64,000 nt of DNA from contig WGLR01000006.1 in the NCBI GenBank assembly GCA_016125475.1, forward strand, positions 155,990 through 219,989, given 5' to 3'. Both the position numbers and the translations under genes were made by a program. The notes under the pieces were generated by a model that did not search any database, had not been told where the DNA came from, and was given only the letters and a program-made list of their open reading frames with translations. This stretch comes from Betaproteobacteria bacterium (lineage in GTDB: Bacteria > Pseudomonadota > Gammaproteobacteria > Burkholderiales > Ga0077523). The stretch's first letter is position 1. Each line of letters opens with the position of its first letter. Below, piece by piece: positions 48,401 through 60,400 of this stretch.

Positions 48401-51400
48401 CGCGCGTCCGTCGGGCGCGGCTCGAACGTGAAGGCGCGCGGCAACGTGAAGGTGGACGCGCACGGCGGCGAGGACATCACGTCGGTCGCGGCCGCGGTGG
48501 CGGCCGGCGGCAGCGGCGCCGTCGGCGGTTCCGTGAGCGTGTACGTCGTCAACTCCCAGGAACTCGCGTCCGTCGACAGCGGAACGGGTGCGGCGTCGGG
48601 GACGTCTATCACGGCCGACGGTGCGGTATCCGTCACCGCGGAGGACCCCTTCAAGGACACGCAGGTGGCCGGCAACGCCGCGATCGGCAGCGATGCCGGC
48701 GTCGGTCTCTCGAACACGACGCTCGTGCACACGGATGTCACGCAGGCGCTCGTGGGCGACTACGCGTCCGTCACGACGCACGGCAGCGCCGGTCTCCAGG
48801 TGCTCGCGACGTCGCCCGAGGATCTCGTCACGATCGCCGCGGGCGGTGCGGGCGGCGGCACGGCCGGTGTCGCGGCCTCGGCCGTCGTGAACATCCTGAA
48901 CGAGACCACGACGGCGACGATCGGCAATGGCGCGCAGATCACCGCGACGCCGCCGCTTCTGTCCGGCAGCACGCCGGACGTGCTCGTGCAGGCCGGTGAC
49001 ACGACGAATCTCGTCGGGGTGGGTGGATCGATCGGGGCGGGTGGCACGGCGGGCATCGGGGCCGGCGTCAGTGTCGCGAAATTCACGAAGACGACGCAGG
49101 CCTCGATGGGTTCCGGCGTCGTCGCGACCGTCGCGGGCGACATCCGGGTGCTCGCGAACGCCGCCGAGAACCTGACGTCCGTGGCGGCGGCCGGGGCGGC
49201 CGGTGGCACGGCCGGCATCGCGGGGGCGGCGGGCATCCTCGTGATGGATCTGAAGACGCGCGCCTTCATCGGCGACGATCCCTCGGACGCAATCGCGTCC
49301 TTCGGCGCGGGCGACGTGCACGCGAGCGGAAGCATTGCGATCTCCGCCGACGACGCGCTCGACGAGACGAACGTCGCGGGTTCGATCGGTGTCGCGAGCA
49401 CGGTCGGCGTCGGCGCGTCGGTCGGCGTGCCGGTCGTCACGAAGACGGTCGAGTCGTTCGTGGGCAAGGGCGCGAAGGTCACGGCCGACGGCAAGAGCAC
49501 GCTCGACGTGCACACGGGCGGATTCGACGTCGGCTACGTGAGCGCGCCGAGCAAGCCCGGCAATGTCGATGTCGCGAACGGGCACCGGCCGACCGCAGGC
49601 GACGCGGCCTTCGGGATCCCCGATACCGGCTCTCTCAAGAACCAGTCGGGCGACGATTACCACGGCGACGCGCTGTTCTCGGGTGTCCGGCAGGCCAGCC
49701 TCGGCACGCAGACCGGGTTCAGCGGACTGTCGGTGACCGCGACGAACCGCGACAGCGTGAAGAACTACGTGATGTCGGGCGGTGCGGCGGGGGTCGCGGC
49801 AGTGGCCGTGGCCGCGGGCGTGAACGTGTTCGACACGACGGCAAATGCGTACATCGACGATGGCGCGATCGTGAATGCCGACGCGAGCAATGCCGTGGCC
49901 GGACAGTCCGTGCTCGTGGGCGCCGGCAACGACTTCTATCACCTCGAGGTGGCCGGGTCGCTGGCCGTCGCGGCCTACGCCGGTGTCGCGCCCGCCGTCG
50001 GCGTGAGCGCGGTGTCCCTCAGGACGCTTGCCTCGATCGGCAACGGCGCGCTCGTGGATGCGCGCAACGACGTCACCGTGAATGCGCACGCCACCGAGAA
50101 CCTGCTGCTCGTGAGCGCAGGCATCGGCGGGGGTGTGGCCGGCATCGGCGGTGCCGTGAGCGTGCCGGTCATCGACGACACGACGCAGGCGTCGATCGGA
50201 TCGGGGGCGACCGTGAGCGCCGGGGGCGATGTGGCCGTACTCGCGTCCGACGACACGGACGTCGTCGTCGTGTCCGGATCGGGAGGATTCGGTGTCGCGG
50301 GCATCGGGGCGTCGGTGGGGGTCCTGAACCTCACCAAGCACACCGACGCTTCGATCGGCGCGGGCGCGCACGTGGATGCGCTGGGCTTCGGGACCGGCGT
50401 GTCCGGTGTCCTCACGGGAACCGGGGCCGGTACCAGCACCCTCGACACCGGCACGGCACACGGCGTGATCGTGCAGGCGAAGGCAACCGAGTCGGTCACG
50501 CATCTCGCCATCGCGGCCGGTGCGGGCGTCGTCGGGATCGCCGGCGGGGTTGCCGTCACGCTCATCGACTCGCACACCTCCGCGCACATCGATGCGAATG
50601 CGCTCGTGAACCGCGCGGGCAACAACGCGGGCGCGTCGCAGCAGCAGGGCGTGTCCGTGCGTGCCGGCAACCGGATCGACACGACGTCCTTCGCGGGCGG
50701 CATCGCGGGCGGTGTGGTCGGCCTCGCGGGTGCGGTGGACGTCGGCGTCGTGAAGAACGACACGAGCGCGATCATCCACGGCGGCGCGGACGTCGCCGCG
50801 AAGGGTTCCGTCGGCGTGAGCGCGACGCACCTCGATCACAACTCCGGCTACACGTTCAGCGTCGGCGGCGGCCTCGTCGGACTTGCGGCTTCCGTGTCCG
50901 TCTGGTCACTCGGCACGCCGCTCGCGACCAACTACTCCGACAACAGCGGCCGCAGCGGGGACGCGCTGAGCGGCAATCAGGGGCGCGCGGACCAGGCCGC
51001 CGCGAACATGGGAGGCAGCCAGACGAGCGGCGTGGGCGACCTGCTCGCAGGTTACAGCCAGGGCAACCAGAACGACACGCAGACCGACGCGTCCGAGCGC
51101 GCGGGCGGCATTGGCAAGTCCGCGTCGAACAGCGTCAAGACGAAGGGCCCGAGCGGGACCAGCCTGCGCAATGCGCTTTCGAGTGCAACGGTGCCGCAGG
51201 GCACGCAGGCCTACATCGAGGCGGGCGCGACCGTGAACGCGGGCGCAGACATCCGCGTGGACGCGCTCGACCGGACGGTCGCCCAGTTCATGGTCGGCGG
51301 CGGTGGTGCCGGTTTCGTAGGCATCGGCGCGGGCGTGGGTGTGCTGAACATCGCCGACAATGCGCGCGCCTCTGCGGGCGGGACGCTCTCGGCGGGCGGT

Positions 51401-54400
51401 CAGATCCGCGTGAACGGGGTCCTGAACGAGGACGCGCACCAGCTCACGTTCGCATTCGCGGGCGGCTTCGTCGGGGTCGGCGCCGCGGTCTCGATCATGA
51501 ACGTGAAGAGCACGGACGCTGCGTACCTCTCGGACGGCGTGACCGTGAACGACGCGGGCGCGATCGACATCGAGGCGAACAGCACTCAGACGTTCGAGGC
51601 GAAGACCTTCGGGGTGCAGGGCGGCGCCGTCGCGATCGGTGCATCGTTCTCGCGCATCGCGGTCGGCAATCCGAATGCGACGGACACGTATGCGAGCATC
51701 GGTGCGAACGCGCACATCGGGGAGGGCGGCGGTCATGTCGGAGACATCACGATCGACGCGCATTCCGTCATCAGCACGGAAATGAATGTGTTCGCGCTGG
51801 CCGGCGGCATCGGCGCGGGCACGTTCAACTTCGCGTTCGCAGACATCACGCCGGACGTCGGCGCGACGATCGGCAACGGCTCTGTGATCCATTCGGCGGG
51901 CAACGTGAAGGTCTACGCCGGGACCGACCACAACGCGGACACGCACGTCTTCAGCCTGAGCGTCGGCGCGCTCGCGGCCGGCGTGAGCTACGCGAAATCG
52001 AACATCAGCCCCGTGATCTTCGCGACGGTCGGCGGCGACCTCACGGCGGACGGGAACATCTCCATCGTGGCCGGTCACGAGATCGATCCGGACACGCTGC
52101 AGCCGATCAACGCGATCGCGGGCGGTGGCACGCGCGGCGCGATCGCATCGGCAGAGGCGCCGTCCATCGGCGCGATCACGATCGCGGCGTCGCTCGCCGA
52201 GGCGGATTCCACCGCGACGGTCACCTCCGGGCTGAACAACGGCGGCTCTCTCAACGCGCTTGGCGCGATCGCGCTGCGTGCGCAGGGGGCGGACGTCGCC
52301 AAGTCCACGGGCACCGGGGTGTCGCTGAGCCTGCTCGTGGGCGTGGGGCTGCTCAATTCGCAGGCGAAGGCGTCGGGCACCGATACCGCCTCGATCGGGA
52401 CAGACACGCACGTGCATGCGGGCGACCTCGTGGTCCGCGCGGACGGGCTCGATCTCGCGAGCACGTCCGACGACGCGACGAACCTGTCCGGTTTCGCGAG
52501 CATCGGCAAGTCCTCCTCCACGGCGACCGTCGCGCCCGTCATCAGTGCGCAGGTGGGCAACGGTGCCACGCTCGATGTCGCGGGCAACTTTACGCTGAAG
52601 GCGACGGGATCGGCCGACGGCGACGCCTACAGCCACGCCGCGCTCGCGAGCCTCGGCGGCTCCTTCGGCATGATCGAAGGCACGTCGAACGTGACGCCGC
52701 AGGTCTCGGCGCTCGTGAATTCGTCGGGTGCCGATCCCACGCGCGTGAACGTCGGCGGCACGATCGACATCGAGGCGATCCAGGGCGCTCCGGTCGTACT
52801 TTCGGACGGCAGCATCACGTCGATCGACACGGCGCAGAACTCGCTCACGAGCACCCTGCCGACGGGGCTGAAAACCGGCGACCGCATCGTCTACAACGCG
52901 AACGGTAACCCTGCGATCGGAGGTCTCGTATCCGGGCGCAACTACGGCATCATCGCGCTGAGCGACAGGACCGTGAAGCTTGGCGACCCGTTCACCGCGA
53001 CCCAGGTGAACGACGCGATGGACACGATCACGTTCACGAGCCCGCACGGCCTCAGGACCGGCGACACGATGATCTACGGGCACAGCGGGGATGCGTCCGG
53101 ATCGATCGCGGGCCTCGTCGCCGGGCAGACCTATTACGTGCGTGTGATCGATTCGCTTACGGTCAAGCTCGGGACTTCCCTCGCACAGGTCACGACACCG
53201 CAGACGGCTTTCGACGCCGCGCAGGTGAACTCGACCACGGACACGATCACGATCGCGGGCAACGGCTTCACGAACAACGAGGCCGTCACGTATCGGGGCC
53301 CCACGATCGTGAAGTTCTTCGGTTCCGCCGTGAACTTCGACGACGACACGATCCCGGTACCACCGTCGCCCACGTTCAACGACCTGCAGACCGACGATCT
53401 CGTGCGCTACACGGCCACGTCCGTGAACGGCCAGCCGGCCGTCGCGCTCGGAGGGCTCACGAACGGCGCCACCTATTACGTGCAGCGCGTCGACGATCAC
53501 ACGATCCGGCTGTCCCTGAGTTCCTTCTTCGGGGCGTATTTCCCGATCGACATCACGCACGTTGCGGCGGCCGACACATCGCTGCACCAGCTCGTGCGCG
53601 TTAACGGGGCCAACAAGTCCGACGCGCCGATCGCAGGTCTCACCGAAGGCCAGACCTACTACGTGAAGGTCGTCGATGCGAGCACGTTCCAGCTCGCCGC
53701 GACGCCCGGGGGGGCCGCGATCGATCTCAATGCCGCGAGCGCGTCCGGGACGCAGTATCTCGGCCACGAAGGCATCGACCTCACCGGGGCAGGCATCACG
53801 GGGCAGCACTGGCTCGAAACGGACCTTTCCGGTGCCCTGATCGGCACGCAGCGACTCGTCGGAACCGGGGGCCTCTCGGGCGCGACGGACGCCTATGGCG
53901 CCGACGGCATATCCAACGCGACGGGCGTCGGCCCGTCGTTCGCGCTGCTCATCTCCGGTGTCGGCGGCCACGCGACGGTCAACTACAACGGCTCGGCGAG
54001 CACGCTGCTCGGAGACGGTGCGCATGTCACGAGCGGTGGCGACCTCACGGTGAACGCCTCGAACTTCGACAATGCGTTCGGGAAGTCCGGCGTGGATTCG
54101 GGGGCACTGCTCGCCGGCATCGGGTTCTCGTCGACGAACCTGAATCTCGGCGAGACCACACAGACGAGCGTGGGTGTGGGGACTCTCGTCGAAGCCGGCG
54201 GCAACGTCGTGATGACCGCGGACAGCCGGGTGGTCGGGTCGGGTGCCGCACACGCCGGCGCGGGAGCCGGGGGTGTCTCGGTCGGCGGTGCGGGTGCGAC
54301 CGTTCACGCGTCGCCGACGACGACGACGAACCTCGGGACGAATTCGTCGGTGCATGCCAAGGGTGACATCACGCTGACCGCATCGATGGGTGCCCAGGGC

Positions 54401-57400
54401 TCTGTCTGGGGCGACTCCGCGGCGTATGCGTTCCTCGGGTCCGGCGGATCCACCAATTCGGTCTGGGCCCTGAGCGGTACGGGAGACGCGCTTTCCGGCG
54501 CGGCGCTCGCGACGACGGTCAACTTCGACGACGGCGCAGCCGTGCGCAGCGAGCACACGCTGCTCGTGCACGCGCTCGTGAACGACACGAAGATCGACGC
54601 GCGGTCGGAGGCCTCGGCGGTGTCGGCGTTCTACTCCGATCCGAATGCGGACTCGCACACGTTCGTGAACTCGCTCGCGCTCATCTCGGCGAAGAGCGGT
54701 GCCACGCTCACGGGTGTGGACCAGTTCAATGCGATCTCCGAGCACAGTGCCATCGGTGGCCTCGCGTACGCCAATGCGGACGGTGGCAGCCTGTTCGGAG
54801 GGCCGGACGCGAACGCGTATGCGACGCAACGCACGCTGTCGCGCATCCTCACCGACGCGGGCGCCGCATTCGCGAGCAAGGACCTGCACGTCGACACCTA
54901 CGTCACGAACATGTCCCCGCGTGCCGACGGCGATGCGAGCGGCTTCACGCTGAACCCGTTCGACCAGCCGAGTTTCACGGCGCACTACGAGCGCGGCTGG
55001 GACCGGCACATCACGATGAACGGCAACGTGATCCTGCTGAGTGCACCGACGCCGAAGCTCGTAGTCGATTCGAACGGCGTCATCACGCTGCAGCAGGGTC
55101 TCACGGCGCTCGACCAGGGTACGCGCATCTGGGTCAACGACATCAGCAACGACGGCAACGCGGGCCACGCCACGCTCGACACGGGCGCGGACCTCGCGGG
55201 TTACGACCACCCGTTCTCGTCGCAGATCGACGGCGACCAGGGCACGCTGATCGTGCGCCACAGCTGGGAGACGGTCGAACTCACGAACTACTCCTCCAAG
55301 GATCTCTGGGTCAACGCGATCGACCCGATCGATCGGACGGGCGTCGCCACGGTCGACATCAGGACGGAAGGCAATCAGTACCGGTTCGACATCACGCACG
55401 ACTACGGTCCGACGGCCATCACGATCGCGGACGCCGGCGGCACTGGGCGTCCCGACGTGGTGCTGAACGGTCTCATCGACAATCCGATCGGCACGACGAC
55501 GGTCACCAACGTCCTGGGAGACATCCGCAACACGTCGACCGGAAAGGTCCGCACGAACCGCGCGGACTTCGAGGCAGGCGGGAGCATCGGCCAGCCGGCC
55601 GCGTTCGTCGGCGTGTCCTACCTGCCCGCGAACCCGATCCGCCTCGAACTCGTGCAGAGCGTCGGGCGCGCGACCGATCTCGAGGCCACGAGTGGTGGCG
55701 CGATGCTCTTCGACATCCGCGGGCTCGACCGGGACGTCGACACCTCGACGTTCGTGCTGAACCTCGGGACGCTGAACGCGGGCACGGACATCGCGCTCAC
55801 GCTCGAGCCGACGATGGTGCAGACCCAGGTGGCGAATGCACCGTCGGGCTACCACGTCGACATCTCGGAATACAGTGCCCCGACGCTCAATGCCGCGCTG
55901 CACGTCACGCAATCGTACGTGAGCCACTACAAGCCCGATGGGGGCGGGCCCGTGTTCTCCGCGCCCGTGAGCGTCTTCGGCACCGGGTCGTCGCTCGAGG
56001 ACACCGACGTCCGGATCGTGCTGCTGAAGGCGGGCGGCAACATCTCGGTCAACGCGAACTTCGGGTCGACGCGCATCGACATCACCGGGTACACCGACGT
56101 GACCGGCAGCGGTCACATCGACGTCTACACGAACGGCGACATCGTGCTCACCGAAGTGGACGGCGACATGCGCGTGGGCAGCATCGTCTCGACGATCGGC
56201 GACGTCACGCTGACGGCCGCGGCCGGCATCGTCGACGCGCTCGGCGATCCGCAGGCCGACGTGACGGGCAATCACGTCACGCTCACGGCGAGTGCAGGCG
56301 GGATCGGCAGCTTCTTCAACGACCTCGAGATCGACTCGGCCCACTCTGCGCCCGGGATGCTGACGGCACATGCGACGACCAACGTCTACGTGGCCGAACT
56401 CACAGGGAGCCTGGTCGTGGACGAAGTCGTCGCGGGCACGGGCGACGTGCGTCTCACGACACGCGACACGGTGGCGACCGGCGAGGACATCGTCGTGGCA
56501 GCGGGTCACCTCGTGAGTGCGCTCGCGGGTGCGATCACGCTCGATTCGGGCGACTCCCTGCTGCTCGAAGGCAGCATCCTCGCACTGAACCGGCTCATGT
56601 TCGCGGTGGACTACCGCAATGCGGACAAGGGAGTCGGGGGCAGCGTGTTGCTGCGCAACACCACGCTGAAGGGCACGTCGATCCGGATGGAGGGTGACGA
56701 AGACGCTGACGTGCTCGACGCGTCCGGTCAGACGATTGCCGTGGTCGCGTACGGCTACGGCGGCAACGACACGATCACTGGCGGAGAGGCCGCGGATCAG
56801 CTCTACGGCGGCGACGGCGCGGATTTCATCTCGGGCGGCGGGGGCGACGACCTCATCGTCGCAGGCACGGGCGTCGGCGACGTCCTGCTCGGCGGCGACG
56901 GCAACGACACGATCTACGGCTCGCCCGACGGGACCGAAACGTTCCTTCCGTGGACGCAGCAGCAGGGTCTTCCCGTGGTGAACGGCCCGCACTCGGGCGA
57001 CTACATCGACGGCGGTGCGGGCAACGACACGATCTACGGGCAGGGCGGTGCCGACGAGATCATCGGGGGCGCGGGCAACGACACGATCGACGGCGGTGCG
57101 GGCAACGACCTGATCGTCGGCGGCACGGGTGCCGACGTGATCCACGGCGGGCTCGGGGACGACACGATCTACGGGCTGGCGCCGGTCACGTTCGGGCTCA
57201 CGGACGACAACGCGCAGGACACGATCTACGGCGAGTGGGGCAACGACACGATTGTCGGCGGGGGCGGCGACGACTTCATCGACGGCGGATTCGGCGACGA
57301 CAACATCTCCGCAGGGGCCGGCAACGATATCGTGTACGGCGGCTACGGGTCGAACACGATCGACGGTGGCGCCGGGGACGACCAGCTCTACGGCTCGAAC

Positions 57401-60400
57401 GACGGTGCGGACGTGATCACGGGCGGGGACGGCAACGACCGCATCTGGGGGTACGCGGGCAACGACACCCTCGATGGCGGTGCCGGCAACGACATCATCG
57501 ACGGCGGTGCGGGCGACGACCTCATCACGGGGGGGGCGGGGTCCGACGTGCTCATCGGCGGCGCGGGCAACGACACGCTCTACGGGCATTCCGTCTCGGG
57601 TGCCAACGACGACAACGCGGTCGACTATCTCTACGGCGATTTCGGCACGGGGCTGAACGAACCTGGGTCGGGCAACGACCGGCTCTACGGCCAGGGCGGC
57701 AACGACTTCCTCTTCGGCGAGGGCGGCGACGATCTCATCCAGGGCACGGCCGGGTTCAACCAGGTCGAGGCGAGCGGCGGCAGCAGCAACGTGATCGACT
57801 TCGGGGATGCCTCCGACACGGCAGCGTTCGTGGCAGCCCCCGCGACGCCCGCACCGACCCCCGTTCCGGTCGATTACTCGGATGCGGGCGCGGCTTCGAG
57901 CCTGCCGGACGGCAGCCCGCAGACGGGTCGCTGGGGGGATCTGTCGGGGGCGGCGAGCGGAGCGGGCCTCTCCGGTGGCAGCGGTCTCGCGACCGGGCCG
58001 GCGGTTGCGGTGAGCGGCTCGACCCGGTACGTGGCGTGGACGGATACGCGCAGCGGCAACCCGCAGGTCCTCGTCGCGGCTTACACGGCGGGCGCCTGGA
58101 CGCAGCTCGGCGGCAGTGCAAGCGGCGATGCGCTCGGGGCCGGTGTATCGCACAGCATCGCGGCGGCGTACGACGCGTCCATCACGGTCGACGCAGGCGG
58201 TGCACCGATCGTCGCGTGGACGGCCGATCACGCGGACGGCACGCACGACATCTATGCGGCGCGCTTCGACTCGGCGAGCGGGTCCTGGGTCGCGCTCGCC
58301 GGATCGACGTCGGGAGGTGGAATCTCGGGAACCGGCACGGCGGATGCCGCGCAGGTCGTCGCGACGAGCGGCGGACCGATGGTCGTGTGGCTCGACGGCG
58401 CGGACGGTGCGAAGAGCGTGTACGCGCGCCTGTTCACGGGAGGCAGCTGGCAGGCGGCCGGTACCGGCGCTGCGAGCGGCAGCGGCCTCGGTGGCGGCAG
58501 TGCCGCGGCCGACGTGCGGGACCTTGCCGTGACCACCGACGGCACGCGCGTCGCGGCGAGCTGGACGCAGGTCGACGCGGGCAGTGGCCTGCGGCAGGTC
58601 TACCTGAAGGAATACGCGGGAGGCGCCTGGAGCGCGCTGTCAGGTTCCGCGTCGGGCGCAGGCGTGAGCGGCGTCGCCGATGCCGGACTCGAGGGCACGA
58701 CGAGCTTCAACGCGCAGCCTTCGGTCGCCTACTTCAACGGGCGGCTCTTCGTGGCCTGGCAGACCTGGTCGGATCAGGGCCCGGCCGTGGCCGTCGCGAG
58801 CTTCGACACCGCGGTGTCGCGTACCCTCTCGTTCGTCGACGCGATCGGCACGTCGGAGCTGCCGTCCGCACCCACGCTCAGTGCGGGCGGTGGGGCGCTG
58901 AGGCTCCTCTGGGTGCGCACACCGCTCGAGAGCCAGGTGACCGACCTCTATGCGATGCGCTTCGACGGCGCGCAGTTCGTCGAGGAACTGCCGGGCGAAG
59001 CGCAGCCCGGCGGCATCAGCGTGACGGGCGGGCAGGCCCACGATCTCGCGGTGGTCACGGATGCGGCGGGGCGTTCGACCGTCGTCTGGCAAGACGCAGT
59101 GAACGGTCAGCCCGCGATCTACGCACGCGGCATGACCGCGAAGGTCGGGCAGACCTACGTGGCCGACGCCAGTACGTCGGTGCAGGCGATTCTCGACACG
59201 CACGCGCTCGGTGCAGGCGACGTGATCGTCGTGGAAGGCACTCACAACGAGAACGTCACGATCACGGCCGCCGACGCGGGGGTGATGCTCTACGGGGCGC
59301 CCGGCGCGAACCTCGGAGGCTCGCTGACGGTGGGGGCAGGGGCGAACAACGTCATCGTGCAGCGCCTCGCACTCGGCACGGTCACGGTGAACGGCGCAAA
59401 CGGCTTCGTGCTGACGGAATCCCAGGCAGGGGCCGTCACGCTGAACGGTGGCAGCGGTGCGCAGCTCACCTACAACCACCTCTCGGGCAACGTGACGCTG
59501 AACGGCCCGGTGACGGGCGCCCTCGTCGATCACAACACGATCGCCGCGGCGCGCGGTCTGGACGTCGAGGCGGCGGGCAATGTGGCAGCGACGGCGCTCG
59601 TGTTCAGCAACAACACGATCGTGGCGTCGGACACCGGGATCGTGCTGAACGCCGCGGCGCAGGGCGTGATCCGCGACAATCACGTGTACGGCGGCACGAT
59701 CGGCCTCGACATCGCGGCCACCTTCTCGGGGCCCATCAGCGGCAACTCGATCACGAATGCCGCGACAGGCATCGCGTACGACGCGGCAGCCGCGCTCTCA
59801 GGCAACACGGTCACCGGTGCCTCCGTCGGCGTGCGCACGACAGTTGCAGGGACGACGAACGGTCTCGGCTTCGTCGCCGGTTCCGGCACGAACCACATCG
59901 TCGGCAACACGACGGGCGTGGTCTCGGTCGGTGCGCAGTTCCAGCAGCTCGACATCGACGGCAATCAGGTCGGCGTGACCGGTTCCGGCGTGCTCGGGGG
60001 CACGCTTCTCGATTTCGCGAACGTGATCGAGAACAACGCCACCGGCGTCGCGCACTATCTCGGCGTCGTGCAGTACAACCGTTTCTCCGCAAACGGCGTC
60101 GCGATCGACGTGACGTCCGACATGGGCAACCAGACGAACGGGTTCGGCATCTGGCACAACCTGTTCTACCGGAACACCGTCGCGGGGATCCGTATCACCG
60201 GCGCCTCCGACGTCCGGATCTACCAGAACACCTTCTACGCGCTCGCGGGCGACAACATCCGGATCTCGGGCGGCAGCTCCGAGGTCGAGATCCAGGGCAA
60301 CATCCTTTGGGCCCAGGGTGGCTACGACATCTACGTCGCGAACGATTCGCAGGCCGGCTTCTTCAGCGACTACAACAACCTGTACAAGACCGCCAGCGGC

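Noticed and set aside
43328-50839. 2503-aa minus-strand ORF
   Set aside because: Exact antisense codon register of the giant + frame; low-complexity Arg/His/Asp/Val-rich translation with no recognisable domain; ends at a sense TCA codon.
50906-58246. 2446-aa minus-strand ORF
   Set aside because: Same antisense shadow; covers the RTX region, whose sense translation is unambiguous.
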